64,000 nucleotides of DNA from Actinoplanes auranticolor (GCF_018332655.1 NZ_BOQL01000025.1:38487-102486); one strand, 5' to 3'; positions 15,491 through 24,755 are shown, counted from the first letter of the stretch. A program made the numbers and translations. Notes: generated by a model from the letters alone, not told the origin.

Positions 15491-16549
15491 ATGGATGTGC
15501 TTTCCCCGCGGGCGTTGGGCCGGGCCACGCTGGCCCGGCAACTCCTGCTCTCCCGGGTCCGCAAGCCGGCCCTGTCCGTTGTGGAACAACTGGTCGGCAT
15601 GCAAGGGCAGGATCCTGAACTGCCGTACTTCGGGCTGTGGAACCGGATCGAGGGGTTCGCCCTCACCGATCTGACCCGGCTCATCGAGGAGCGGCTGGTG
15701 CTGCGGGCCACTCTGTTCCGCGGGACGCAGCACCTGCTGGCCACCTCCGACTACGTCCGGGTGCGGCCGCTGTTGCAGCCCATGCTGGACGTCTGGCAGC
15801 GCGGGGCGTTCGGGCGGTACACCGCCGGGATCGCGCCGGCCGAGCTGGCCGCGGCGGCGCGTGATGTGCTGGGCACCCGGACGCTGACCCGGTCCGAGCT
15901 CGGCCGGGCGCTGGCCGAGCGGTGGCCGCAGTGCGATCCGCAGTGGCTGGCCCGGTCCGTGCAGGGGTTGCTGCCGATCGTGCATCCCGCGCCCGACGGC
16001 ACCTGGGGCCGGCGGGGCGCCACTCCCTTCGCGCACGCCGAGCAGCTGCTGGGCCGGCCGCTGGAGGCCGGGGACGTGCGGGAGCTGGTGCGGCGCTATC
16101 TGGCCGCGTTCGGGCCGGCCTCGGTCAAGGACATGCAGGCGTGGAGCGGTATGACCCGGCTGCGTGAGGTCTTCGAGGCGTTGCGCCCGCGGCTGCGGGT
16201 CTTCCGCGATGACTCCGGCGCCGAGCTTTTCGACCTGCCGGACGCGCCGCGCCCGGGGCCGGATGTGCCGGCACCCGTACGGTTCCTGGCCGGTTTCGAC
16301 AACGTGCTGTTCGGCCACGCCGACCGGTCGCGCATCGTGGCCGCCGAGCGGCGTCCGTACCTGGCGGCGGACGCCGCGCTGACCGTCGACGGGATGGTGC
16401 GAGGGCTGTGGAAGATCAAGGCCGGGGTGCTGGAGGTACGGCTCTTCGCGCCGCTGAGTGCGGCCGAGCGGGACGAGGTGGGCCGGGAGGGTGCCGAACT
16501 GTCACGGCTGGCCGGCGTCGACCCGGCCGTTCGTCTCGTGCGGCTCTGA
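15491..16549 (+). CDS. winged-helix DNA-binding protein of the AlkZ/YcaQ superfamily
   Basis: A 352-residue protein of the HTH_42 family, which includes the DNA glycosylases AlkZ and YcaQ that excise alkylated or cross-linked bases. The segment VEQLVGMQGQDPELPYFGLW (residues 31-50) holds a Q38-x-Q40 pair like the catalytic QxQ of AlkZ, and the middle third contains tandem winged-helix-like stretches (for example LTRSELGRAL). The C-terminal VDGMVRGLWKIK is typical. Base excision is possible but not shown, since many actinobacterial homologues are uncharacterised. The 3' end overlaps the convergent sulfotransferase gene by 48 bases. Confidence 0.75.
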   Translation: MDVLSPRALGRATLARQLLLSRVRKPALSVVEQLVGMQGQDPELPYFGLWNRIEGFALTDLTRLIEERLVLRATLFRGTQHLLATSDYVRVRPLLQPMLDVWQRGAFGRYTAGIAPAELAAAARDVLGTRTLTRSELGRALAERWPQCDPQWLARSVQGLLPIVHPAPDGTWGRRGATPFAHAEQLLGRPLEAGDVRELVRRYLAAFGPASVKDMQAWSGMTRLREVFEALRPRLRVFRDDSGAELFDLPDAPRPGPDVPAPVRFLAGFDNVLFGHADRSRIVAAERRPYLAADAALTVDGMVRGLWKIKAGVLEVRLFAPLSAAERDEVGREGAELSRLAGVDPAVRLVRL

Positions 16550-17551
16550 GCCGGTGCGCTGGGCCGGCGTCATCCCCGGCACGTAGGCCAGGCCCCGGTC
16601 GGGACGCAGCCGGCTCGCCGCCCGGCTCAGGCCGCGCCGGGCCGGGATGAACCGCTGCGGAGCCGCGGTCCAGCCGTAGCGCAACAGCTCGGCCGGGGCC
16701 GGACGGATGGTGCCGGACAGCTCGTAGCCGCCGGCGACGAGCCGCGAGCCCAGCGCCGCCTCGCAGAGGGCGATCTCCTCCGGGTCGAGCCGGGTCTGCC
16801 AGCTCTGCACCCGCCGGGTGGTCACCGGCGCGTGCGTCAGGGCGTGCCAGGTCTTGAACGAGGGCACCGCCACCTGCGCCACCGCGGACGGCTCGGCCAT
16901 CGCCGGGTGGTACTCCTCGCCCAGGTACGCGCACATCGCCGCGAGCCGGCCGTGCGGATCGGCCACCAGGTCCTCGTACCGCACCTCGTGCCACTGCCGC
17001 GGTCCCAGGCGCCGGGCGGCCCGGCGGGCATCGTCGACGGCCCGGGCCCACGCCGCCACCGTCGCGTAGATGTCCTTGCGGTGCCAGGACATCTCCTTGA
17101 GCGAGGCCACGCAGTCCCGGCCGTCGCGGACGATGTTGATGAACTGCGCGTCCGGGAAGAGCCGCAGCAGGATGTCGATGTTGTGCAGGTAGGCCGGTCG
17201 CTTGTCACCCCAGCGTGGTTTGCCGAAGCGGGCCGCGTACTGCTGGAAGATCGTGCCCAGCACCGAGCCGAGCGTTCCCGGCCCGGCCACGATCCGCTCG
17301 ACCACGTCGTCGGCGTCGAGGCCGAGGTCGCAGAAGCGGGTCTCCTGGCGGCCGACGATGTGGCGGGCCAGGGCCCGCCGGTTGGCGGCCACCGCCAGGT
17401 CGCCGAAGTCCCGGCGCTCCCGGTACGCGGCGAGCACGAACCGGGTCTCGGGCGGGATCGCGATGCGGGGATGGGCGTGCAGCATGAGCTGCAGCATCGT
17501 GGTGCCCGAACGCGGGCAGCCGACGACGATGACCGGGCGGTCAGCGGGCAC
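16502..17551 (-). CDS. sulfotransferase family protein
   Basis: A 349-residue PAPS-dependent sulfotransferase. The 5'-phosphosulfate loop VGCPRSGTT is at about residues 10-18 and the 3'-phosphate motif RDGRDCVASL at about 142-151, with a downstream RYEDLVADP. It transfers sulfate to a lipid, sugar or protein acceptor that cannot be predicted. No membrane segment is obvious. GTG start with GGAGGTGA five bases upstream. Not part of an operon; it converges on and overlaps the AlkZ-like gene, which is unusual only in the size of the overlap. Confidence 0.85.
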   Translation of the reverse strand: MPADRPVIVVGCPRSGTTMLQLMLHAHPRIAIPPETRFVLAAYRERRDFGDLAVAANRRALARHIVGRQETRFCDLGLDADDVVERIVAGPGTLGSVLGTIFQQYAARFGKPRWGDKRPAYLHNIDILLRLFPDAQFINIVRDGRDCVASLKEMSWHRKDIYATVAAWARAVDDARRAARRLGPRQWHEVRYEDLVADPHGRLAAMCAYLGEEYHPAMAEPSAVAQVAVPSFKTWHALTHAPVTTRRVQSWQTRLDPEEIALCEAALGSRLVAGGYELSGTIRPAPAELLRYGWTAAPQRFIPARRGLSRAASRLRPDRGLAYVPGMTPAQRTGSEPHETNGRVDAGQP

Positions 17552-17622
17552 AGTTCACCTCCGGTGGGCAGTCGCGCACCGGAGGTAACATATGCCATCA
17601 AAACGAAATTATTCATGACCTG

Positions 17623-17880
17623 TCAAGGCGTGTCGCGAATCGCCGCAGAGCTCGATGAATCGGGCATTCCCGGCGTCGGGGACGTCGGAGTGCCCGGTTC
17701 CTCCGTCCTGCCGTACCCGGCGATGACGAAGCGCAGACCGGCGAGCAGGACCGCGGCGATCGGCACGGCGATGAGGAAGCGGATCAGCACCTGGCTGAGG
17801 TCGACCTCGTCGGTGACGTAGCGGTACAACGCCGGTGCGCTCATCAGCAGCGCGAACAGCAGGACGGAGGGCCGGATCAC
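17623..17880 (-). CDS. small membrane protein downstream of flhF-like gene
   Basis: An 85-residue protein with two hydrophobic segments, about residues 5-20 and 30-55, and a polar Pro/Ser/Thr tail. It starts with GTG, three bases after the flhF-like stop, with AGGTGA as the ribosome site inside the preceding stop region, so it is coupled to the flagellar export operon. It has no motif I recognise. It is too short and has the wrong topology for a convincing FliQ (about 90 residues with two longer membrane helices at both ends), so I do not call it that. Confidence 0.6.
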   Translation of the reverse strand: MIRPSVLLFALLMSAPALYRYVTDEVDLSQVLIRFLIAVPIAAVLLAGLRFVIAGYGRTEEPGTPTSPTPGMPDSSSSAAIRDTP

Positions 17881-17883
17881 GGG

Positions 17884-19452
17884 TCACCTGCCCCGGGCGG
17901 GCCGCCGCGGGAGAGCGGCCATCGGCACCACGTCCGCGGCGATCCGGGCACACAGCATCGCGGCCCAGGCGTGCGGGGTGGCGGGCTTGCCGTCCAGCGA
18001 CACGATCGGCAGGTCCAGCCCCAGCACCGTGGCCGGATCCGAGGTGATGTCGACGCTGTGCACCACCAGCGCCTCCACCTCACCGAGCGTCCGCAGGTGC
18101 CGGGCCGTGTCGGCGGTCTTGCGGGTCGCGTCCACGACCGCCCACACCGCCGTGGCGCCCAGGGCGTCGCACATGTCGCTGACCCGGATCGGGTCCGTGC
18201 CGCCGACCGGTGCGTCGACCACCACGATCCAGGCGTGATCGGCACTCTGCAGCCGTTCCGCCTTGGCCGCGGCCGCCGGCGGATCCCCGAGCACCCGCGA
18301 GGAGTGCATGCCGGTGCCGGCCGCGGTGGGCCCGCCCAGCATCAGGTGGGCCTGATCGATTCCGGCCTGCTCGCAGAGCTTGCGGCCGATCGGCAGGGCA
18401 TGGTCCAGATCCCCGCAGAGCACCAGGATCTCCCCGGGAGCGTCCGGCACCGCCGGTGCGGCGGGCCGCGACGCCAGCACGCTGAGCACCCCGGCGTACG
18501 TGTCACCGCCGACGATCTGCGCGGCCATCTCCTCCGGCATGCCGACCTTCATCAGGTTCTGCTGCACCGGATCGCCGTGGAACTGCCGCATCACGGCCGG
18601 CGGCTGGGCCGTCGTGGTGGCGTGCACGGTTCGCGCCGGTGCGGTCGCCGGCACCCCGAGCCCGAGCCCGGCCAGCGTCTCGGCCAGCCCGTTGCCGGCC
18701 GGCGCCGGTGAGGTCGGCACCAGCCCGTACGCCGCGGCGGCAGTGCGCGGCGGCGCCGGGTTCTGGGCGGCCCGGTTGGCGGCGGCGTTCGTCGGGAAAG
18801 CGGGTCCGTCGTTCACCCCGAGACCGCCCATGAGCTCCGCGAGCGACGGAACGGTCGGCTGCTGGCGCGCACTCGGGCCGCCGTTGACCGGTGAGCCGGT
18901 GGCCTGAGCCGGGCGGAACGGCCGTACCGTCGGTCCGTCCGTCCGGTCCGCCTCCGCGGCCTGGGGTCGCGGGCTCGGCCGGACCCACGGATTGGTGTCG
19001 GCCTTCTCCAGGCCGGCCATCAGCTCGGCGAACGCGGCGCCCGGGTCGGCCGCGGCTCGGCCGGCCCCGCCCGGTCCGCCGGCGCCGGGCGCGGGCCGGC
19101 CGACCGCGGCGTCCGCATCACCCATCCCGGCGCCCATCCCGGTCAACCGGTCGGTTACGACCGGGTCGTCGTCCGGAGCGATCCGGTCGCCCGACTCGGC
19201 TCGTGCCAGCAACTGCTCCAGCGTGTGCGGCGGCCCTTCGACCGCCGGTTGCGGTCGTGGCATCTCTCGACGTTCCTCGGTGTCCGGAACCTCGACCGAC
19301 AGCTCGTAGTGCTGCTTGGCGAAGAAACCGCCGAAGCCACCGCTACGGACCTTGTCGGCCGAGATGATCCGGACAGAGGAGCCGTACTCATCGCGCACCT
19401 GCGCCAGCAACGGCTCGATGGCCGGCCCCTCAAGCAGCACCCGCGTAGGCAC
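17884..19452 (-). CDS. FlhF-like protein with degenerate GTPase domain
   Basis: A 522-residue protein placed after flhA as flhF is in many bacteria. Residues 1-55 resemble the FlhF N-terminus (VLLEGPAIEPLLAQVRDEYG, then a YELSVEV strand). A long disordered Pro/Ala/Gly-rich linker (about 65-285) follows, then a region (338-510) arranged like the FlhF NG GTPase domain: EILVLCGDLDHALP stands where the P-loop GxxGxGKT should be, and WIVVVDAPVG where the DTAG motif should be. Lys and Thr of the P-loop are absent, so GTP binding is doubtful. FlhF normally sets flagellar position. The GTG start overlaps the flhA end by 23 bases. Confidence 0.7.
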   Translation of the reverse strand: MPTRVLLEGPAIEPLLAQVRDEYGSSVRIISADKVRSGGFGGFFAKQHYELSVEVPDTEERREMPRPQPAVEGPPHTLEQLLARAESGDRIAPDDDPVVTDRLTGMGAGMGDADAAVGRPAPGAGGPGGAGRAAADPGAAFAELMAGLEKADTNPWVRPSPRPQAAEADRTDGPTVRPFRPAQATGSPVNGGPSARQQPTVPSLAELMGGLGVNDGPAFPTNAAANRAAQNPAPPRTAAAAYGLVPTSPAPAGNGLAETLAGLGLGVPATAPARTVHATTTAQPPAVMRQFHGDPVQQNLMKVGMPEEMAAQIVGGDTYAGVLSVLASRPAAPAVPDAPGEILVLCGDLDHALPIGRKLCEQAGIDQAHLMLGGPTAAGTGMHSSRVLGDPPAAAAKAERLQSADHAWIVVVDAPVGGTDPIRVSDMCDALGATAVWAVVDATRKTADTARHLRTLGEVEALVVHSVDITSDPATVLGLDLPIVSLDGKPATPHAWAAMLCARIAADVVPMAALPRRPARGR

Positions 19453-21472
19453 CGTTCACCACCCCCATGGTCTCGATCTGTGCGGTGGAACCTGAAATCT
19501 CGGAATACGACAGCACCTGCACCCGGCGTGAGCCGGCCCGCAGGAGACGCATCAGTGGCAGCCGAAGCTGCGGTGAACAGGCCAGCACGGGAGTGATGCC
19601 CTGCTGTTCGGCGGCCTCGACGAGCTGGCCGGCCTCGGAGACCATGGCCTCGGCGCGCATGCCGTCGATCGCCATGAAGGCACCGGTCTCGCTCGGCCGG
19701 AGCGATTCGAGCAGGCTCTGCTCGAGCATCGGTTCGAGCGTGATGACGGCGAGCCGGCCGCCGCTGGCGTACTGCGCGGCGATGGCCGGTCCCAGCGCCG
19801 TGCGGGCCGTCTCGACGAGACCGTCGTGGTCCACGGAGACCTTGGCGCGCAGCGACAGCGACTCGAAGATCCGGACCAGGTCGCGGATCGGCACGCCCTC
19901 GTCGAGCAGCGCCTGCAGCACCTTCTGGATCTGGCCGAGGCTGAGCAACGTCGGGGTCAGCTCCTCGACCACGACCGGGTGGGTGCGCTTGACCATCTCG
20001 GTGAGGGCCCGGACGTCCTCCCGGCCGAGCAGGCGGCTGGCGTTCTGCCGGACGATCTCGGCCAGGTGCGTGATGATCACCGAGGCTCGGTCCACGACCG
20101 TCGCGCCGGCCAGCTCCGCCTGGTAATGCAGCTCGGCCGGGACCCACTTGCCGGCCAGGCCGAAGACCGGCTCGACGCCGGCCCGGCCGGGCAGCGCCTG
20201 GAGGCCGTCGCCGATCGCCAGCACCGTGCCGGGCGGGGCCTGGCCGGCGCCGGCGTCGACGCCGCTGATCCGGATCGCGTACGAGGACAGTGGCAGGTCG
20301 AGGTCGTCCCGGGTCCGCACGGGCGGCATGACCATGCCCAGCTCGAGGGCCATCTTGCGGCGCAGCGCCCGGACCCGGTCCAGCAGGTCGCCGCCGTTGG
20401 AGTCGACCAGGTCGACCAGGTCGGGGGAGAGGGCCAGTTCCAGCGGATCGACGCGCATCTCGCCGAGCAACTGCTCAGGAGAGTCCGGCGAGGGCCGTTC
20501 GATCTCGGCCGCCGGTTTGCTGTCCGCGAGCGGTTCCGGGTCCTTGACCCGTTGCGCGATCAGCAGCACGGCCGCACCGATCAGCAGGAACGGGAGCTTG
20601 GGAAGCCCGGGGATCACGCAGAGCCCCAGCGCGGCACAGCCGGCGATCCGCAGGGACAGCCTGTTCTGGCTGAGCTGAGAGGTGACGCTGCTGCCCATGT
20701 CGCCGGTGGTCGCGGAGCGGGTGGTGATCAGGCCGGTGGCGACGGAGAGCAGCAGGGCGGGGATCTGGGAGACCAGGCCGTCGCCGATGGTCAGCAGGCT
20801 GTAGTGGTTCATTGCGTCCGCGGGCGACATCCCCTCCTGGAGGATGCCGATCGCGAAGCCGCCGACCAGGTTGATCACCGTGATGATGATGGCGGCGATG
20901 GCATCGCCCTTGACGAACTTGGAGCCACCGTCCATCGCGCCGTAGAAGTCGGCCTCGGCGGAGACGTCGGCGCGGCGTTGCTTGGCCTCGGCCTCGTCGA
21001 TCAGGCCGGCGTTCAGGTCGGCGTCGATCGCCATCTGCTTGCCGGGCATCGCGTCGAGGGTGAAGCGGGCACCGACCTCGGCGACGCGCTCGGCGCCCTT
21101 GGTCACCACCACGATCTGCACGATGATCAGAATCAGGAAGATCACGAGGCCGATGACCAGCGAGCCACCGACCACAAAACTGCCGAACGCGTGGATGACC
21201 TTGCCCGCGTCGCCGTCGCGCAGCACCAGCCGGGTGGCGCTGATGTTGAGCGCCAGCCGGAACAGCGTGGCCACCAGCAGCAGCGCCGGGAAGACCGAGA
21301 AGTCGAGCGGCCGCTGCACGAACATTGCGATCAGCAGGATCAGCAGCGCGCCGGTGATGTTGAGGGCGATCAGCAGGTCGAGGAGGAAGGTCGGTAGCGG
21401 CACGACCATCATGACGATGATGCCGATGACCCCGATGGGTACGGCGAGCTTGCCGAGGTTGCGGTTCTTCAC
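19430..21472 (-). CDS. flhA: flagellar type III export gate protein FlhA
   Basis: A 680-residue inner-membrane export protein. N-terminal half has eight hydrophobic segments with the conserved FHIPEP-type region starting NISATRLVLRDGDAGKVI and the KGAERVAEVGARFTLDAMPGKQMAID loop; the C-terminal cytosolic half is the substrate/chaperone-docking domain. GTG at 21472 is preferred because GGAGGGGG precedes it, rather than the longer frame up to 21604. The 79-base gap to flhB shows no FliA-type promoter, so it is read through from upstream. Confidence 0.96.
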   Translation of the reverse strand: MKNRNLGKLAVPIGVIGIIVMMVVPLPTFLLDLLIALNITGALLILLIAMFVQRPLDFSVFPALLLVATLFRLALNISATRLVLRDGDAGKVIHAFGSFVVGGSLVIGLVIFLILIIVQIVVVTKGAERVAEVGARFTLDAMPGKQMAIDADLNAGLIDEAEAKQRRADVSAEADFYGAMDGGSKFVKGDAIAAIIITVINLVGGFAIGILQEGMSPADAMNHYSLLTIGDGLVSQIPALLLSVATGLITTRSATTGDMGSSVTSQLSQNRLSLRIAGCAALGLCVIPGLPKLPFLLIGAAVLLIAQRVKDPEPLADSKPAAEIERPSPDSPEQLLGEMRVDPLELALSPDLVDLVDSNGGDLLDRVRALRRKMALELGMVMPPVRTRDDLDLPLSSYAIRISGVDAGAGQAPPGTVLAIGDGLQALPGRAGVEPVFGLAGKWVPAELHYQAELAGATVVDRASVIITHLAEIVRQNASRLLGREDVRALTEMVKRTHPVVVEELTPTLLSLGQIQKVLQALLDEGVPIRDLVRIFESLSLRAKVSVDHDGLVETARTALGPAIAAQYASGGRLAVITLEPMLEQSLLESLRPSETGAFMAIDGMRAEAMVSEAGQLVEAAEQQGITPVLACSPQLRLPLMRLLRAGSRRVQVLSYSEISGSTAQIETMGVVNGAYAGAA

Positions 21473-21551
21473 AGCACCCCCTCCACGTGCTGATACTCCC
21501 GCAGTGGGGCGCGCGATGTGAGTAAATCTCCCAGATTGTCGGGCATCCTCC

Positions 21552-22643
21552 CTAGACCGCCGCCGGGGTCGGGTTGGGGTTGCGGTGCAGCCCGGCCGCC
21601 GCACCCTTGGCCTTCAGGCTCATCACGAACGCCAGCACCTTGGCCACCGCGCCGTAGAAGTCTGCCGGGATCTCCATCCCGACCTCCACGCTCTTCTCCA
21701 GCGCCCGGGCCAGCGGTACGTCCTGCACCATCGGGATCCGGTGCTCGGCGGCCAGCTCGCGGATCTTCTGAGCGATCGCACCCTGGCCCTTGGCGAGCAC
21801 TCGGGGAGCGCCCTTCTCCGGGTCGTACCGCAGGGCGACGGCGACGTGGGTCGGGTTGACCAGCACCACGTCCGCGGTCGGTACGTCGGCCATCTGCCGG
21901 TTGCGGGACATCGCCATCTGGATCGCCCGTCGCTGGCCCTTGACGTGGGGGTCACCTTCGCTGCTCTTGTGCTCCTGCTTGACCTCCTCCTTGGTCATCC
22001 GCAGCTGCTTGTTCGTGCGCCGCCGCACCACGAAGTAGTCCGCCGCGGCCATCACGATGCCGGCCGCCGCCGCTGCCCGGATCAGCGTCAGTGCGGCGTC
22101 GTTGAGCACGCCGAGCAGCGAGCCGATCTGCAGCTGACCGGCGGTCATCAGCAGCGGCACGATGTCCTTCATCGTCATGTACAGCACACCGCCCAGCACG
22201 CCGGTCTTGACGAGGGCCTTCGTGCCCTCCCACATGGCCTGCGGCCCGAGCATCTTCTTGATCCCGGGCCACGGGTTGAGCCGGTTGAACTTCGGGATGA
22301 ACAGCTTGGTGGCAACCCGGATGCCGCCCTGCGCCCCGGCCGCCGCGACACCCACCACCATCATCGTCAGCGCCAGCGGGAGCACAGCCCAGGCGGCGCT
22401 CCACAGGCCCTCCTTCAGGATGTCCAGCGCGACCGCCGGATCCGGGTCCGCGATGACGTCCGGGATCTTCGCCATCATCTCCCGGCAGTGGTCCATGGTC
22501 GAGCTCAGCGTGCGGGGCAGCACGATGCTGGCGGCCAGCATGCCGACCCAGGCGCCGATGTCCTGGCTGCGCCCGATCTGGCCTTCCGCCCTGGCCTTCT
22601 TGAGTTTCTGCGGGGTGGGCTGTTCGGTCTTCTCACCGGCCAC
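21552..22643 (-). CDS. flhB: flagellar export switch protein FlhB
   Basis: A 363-residue export apparatus protein. Four membrane segments lie in the first 210 residues, followed by the cytosolic domain with the self-cleavage motif N263-P-T-H266. Cleavage there switches export from rod/hook to filament substrates with the help of FliK, which is encoded at 31095. N-terminal TEQPTPQKLKKAR is typical. GTG start, three bases after the fliR stop. Confidence 0.96.
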   Translation of the reverse strand: MAGEKTEQPTPQKLKKARAEGQIGRSQDIGAWVGMLAASIVLPRTLSSTMDHCREMMAKIPDVIADPDPAVALDILKEGLWSAAWAVLPLALTMMVVGVAAAGAQGGIRVATKLFIPKFNRLNPWPGIKKMLGPQAMWEGTKALVKTGVLGGVLYMTMKDIVPLLMTAGQLQIGSLLGVLNDAALTLIRAAAAAGIVMAAADYFVVRRRTNKQLRMTKEEVKQEHKSSEGDPHVKGQRRAIQMAMSRNRQMADVPTADVVLVNPTHVAVALRYDPEKGAPRVLAKGQGAIAQKIRELAAEHRIPMVQDVPLARALEKSVEVGMEIPADFYGAVAKVLAFVMSLKAKGAAAGLHRNPNPTPAAV

Positions 22644-22646
22644 GGA

Positions 22647-23411
22647 TCACCCCCCACTCAGCCGGACGACCGCGGTGACAGCCTTGTCGACCAGGGTGTC
22701 GAGGGCACGCGGAAGGATCGCGACCGCGGTCCCGGACAGCGTGAGGAGCAGAAAGATCTTCGCCGGGAAACCGAGCTGGAACGCGTTCAGCGCCGGGGCC
22801 ACCCGGTTGAGCAGGCCGAACGCGACGTCGGTGAGGAACAGCACGGCGATCAGCGGACCGGCGATCTGCACCGCGGCGACCACCATCTCGCCGATGCCGC
22901 TGGTGAGCAGCTTGCTCAGGGTCTCCAGCGAGAAGGTCGTGTCCAGTGGAAGCGTCTTGTAGGACTGTAGGAACCCTCGCAGGATCAGCTGGTGTCCCTC
23001 GCTGGCGAACAGCAGAGTGGCCGCGACCAGGTTGTAGAAGCGTCCGAACACCGAGCTCTGGTTCAGCGAGAGCGGGTCGTAGGCGGCGGCCATCGTGAAG
23101 CCGCCGAACACATCCAGCAGGTCGCCCGCCGCCTGGATCGCCGCGAAGAACAGGTACGTGATGAAGCCCAGCGCCGCACCGACGAAGATCTGCATGAGCG
23201 TGCTCGCGATGATCGCCGAGGTCTGCACCGCGGGCACCGAGGCGGTCAGGTAGGGCGTCATCGGCAGCGCGAGTCCGATCGAGAGGAGCACCTTGACCTG
23301 CACCGGGATCAGCCGTGAGTTGAACGGCGGGCAGAGCATCAGCCACGCGCCGGCCCGGGCCGCCCCCAGCATGATGGCGACCAGCTCGGAGATCGGCAGC
23401 TCGAAGTTCAC
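22647..23411 (-). CDS. fliR: flagellar export gate protein FliR
   Basis: A 254-residue membrane protein of the FliP-FliQ-FliR export gate. Full family length; six hydrophobic stretches, with the family segment PPFNSRLIPVQVKVLLSIGLAL near residues 28-49. Only 43 bases separate its GTG start from the fliP stop, leaving no room for fliQ, which usually sits here. That short gap contains a CCCCGGC/GCCGGGG inverted repeat. Confidence 0.94.
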   Translation of the reverse strand: MNFELPISELVAIMLGAARAGAWLMLCPPFNSRLIPVQVKVLLSIGLALPMTPYLTASVPAVQTSAIIASTLMQIFVGAALGFITYLFFAAIQAAGDLLDVFGGFTMAAAYDPLSLNQSSVFGRFYNLVAATLLFASEGHQLILRGFLQSYKTLPLDTTFSLETLSKLLTSGIGEMVVAAVQIAGPLIAVLFLTDVAFGLLNRVAPALNAFQLGFPAKIFLLLTLSGTAVAILPRALDTLVDKAVTAVVRLSGG

Positions 23412-23454
23412 TGTGCCCCCCGGCAGGCGCCGGCCGGGGACCCCTTCGCGGGCC

Positions 23455-24330
23455 TCACTGGTACGAACCCACCAACGCCGTGATGATCAGCCCCCACCCG
23501 TTCACCAGCACGAACAGCAGCAGCTTGAAGGGCATCGCCACGGTCACCGGGGGCAGCATCATCATGCCCAGCGACATCAGCGACGCGGAGACCACCATGT
23601 CGATGATCAGGAACGGGATGAAGATGACGAACCCGATGATGAACGCCGCGCGCAGCTCGGACAGGACGAACGCCGGGATCAGCGTGGTCAGCTCCACGTC
23701 ATCGGGGTTCGCCGGCTTCTCCTGCCCGGCAACCTTGATCAGCAGGGCGAGCTCGTCCTCGCGGGTGCTCTTGAGCATGAAGTCCCGCAGCGGTTGCACG
23801 CCGTCGGAGAAGGCCTGTGACTGGGTCTTGTCGCCGGCCAGGTAGGGCTGCACGCCCACCTCGTTCACCTGCGACACCACCGGGCTCATGATGAACAGGC
23901 TGATGAACAGGGCCAGCCCGGCGAGCACCTGGTTGGGCGGCAGGCTGGTCAGGCCCAGCGCGTTGCGGGTGATGCCGAGGACCATGAACACCTTGGTGAA
24001 GCAGGTGCACAGCAGCAGCATCGCCGGTGCGACCGAGAGCAGGGTCAGGCCCAGCACGATCACCAGAGACGAGGCCGGCTTGCTGCCGTCGGGATTCGTA
24101 CCGTTGATGTTGAAGTTGATGCTGCCGCCGCCGCTCGGGGAGACCGTCGGCGCGACCGGACGGGTCGGGGCGGTCGGGCCGGGCGCCCGGGGCAGCTCGT
24201 AGCCGACGGTCACGCCGGCCGGCTGCGCCATCGGGTGCGGTATCGGCTGCGGTGGCGCGGCCTGCGCCGCGGCGGCCGGGATCAGCGCGCTCAGCGCGAG
24301 GAAGAGAATCAGCAGGGTACGCCGCCACAT
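23455..24330 (-). CDS. fliP: flagellar export gate protein FliP
   Basis: A 291-residue FliP. A cleavable signal peptide (hydrophobic core about residues 5-22, ending AQA) is followed by a Pro-rich 55-residue extension not usual in FliP, then the conserved membrane region LTLLSVAPAMLLLCTCFTKVFMVLGITRNALGL and, at the C-terminus, PFLIIDMVVSASLMSLGMMMLPP. It forms the core of the export gate with FliR and FliQ. ATG at 24330, one base after the fliO stop, is preferred over a GTG at 24354. Confidence 0.95.
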   Translation of the reverse strand: MWRRTLLILFLALSALIPAAAAQAAPPQPIPHPMAQPAGVTVGYELPRAPGPTAPTRPVAPTVSPSGGGSINFNINGTNPDGSKPASSLVIVLGLTLLSVAPAMLLLCTCFTKVFMVLGITRNALGLTSLPPNQVLAGLALFISLFIMSPVVSQVNEVGVQPYLAGDKTQSQAFSDGVQPLRDFMLKSTREDELALLIKVAGQEKPANPDDVELTTLIPAFVLSELRAAFIIGFVIFIPFLIIDMVVSASLMSLGMMMLPPVTVAMPFKLLLFVLVNGWGLIITALVGSYQ

Positions 24331-24331
24331 G

Positions 24332-24751
24332 TCAGCGCCTCGTCGTCCGGTCACGCAGGAAGTCCAGGGTCGAGCCCCACGTCCGCGGTGACAGCAGGGA
24401 GCCGTCCAACTTGCCGCCGTGGTGCGGCAGCACAGTCGGATGCGTCGCGAGGAGGTGGCTGCCGTCCCCTTTCGGGTCGTGGACCGGATGCGACTCGTGC
24501 CCGAACGCGTCCAGATCGGTTTCGCCCAGCAGGCTCACCTGGTTGTCGGTGACCCCGAGGATCAGCGCCCGGTCCGCGACCTGGACGACCGCCACCGACG
24601 AGCCGCGGCTCAGCGACTGCCGGTTGAGCACCGACAGACTGCCCGATCCGCGCCGGCCCACACCGCCGCGGCGCGCCACCCGGGCCAGTCCCCACATCAG
24701 GCCGAAGACGACCAGCAGGGAGAAGGCGATCCGCAGCACGAGCTCGAACAA
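24332..24751 (-). CDS. fliO: flagellar protein FliO
   Basis: A 139-residue protein with one N-terminal membrane helix (about 4-22) and a cytosolic beta-rich region containing LSRGSSVAVVQVADRALILGVTDNQVSLLGE, which matches the FliO/FliZ pattern. FliO is a scaffold for FliP ring assembly. Start is TTG, with GGGAG eight bases upstream and the fliN stop just before it. Position between fliN and fliP supports the call. Confidence 0.85.
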   Translation of the reverse strand: MFELVLRIAFSLLVVFGLMWGLARVARRGGVGRRGSGSLSVLNRQSLSRGSSVAVVQVADRALILGVTDNQVSLLGETDLDAFGHESHPVHDPKGDGSHLLATHPTVLPHHGGKLDGSLLSPRTWGSTLDFLRDRTTRR

Positions 24752-24755
24752 GGGG

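Noticed and set aside
17623..17880. Small membrane protein as the missing FliQ
   Set aside because: Two short hydrophobic stretches and a polar tail do not match the FliQ sequence pattern or hairpin layout.
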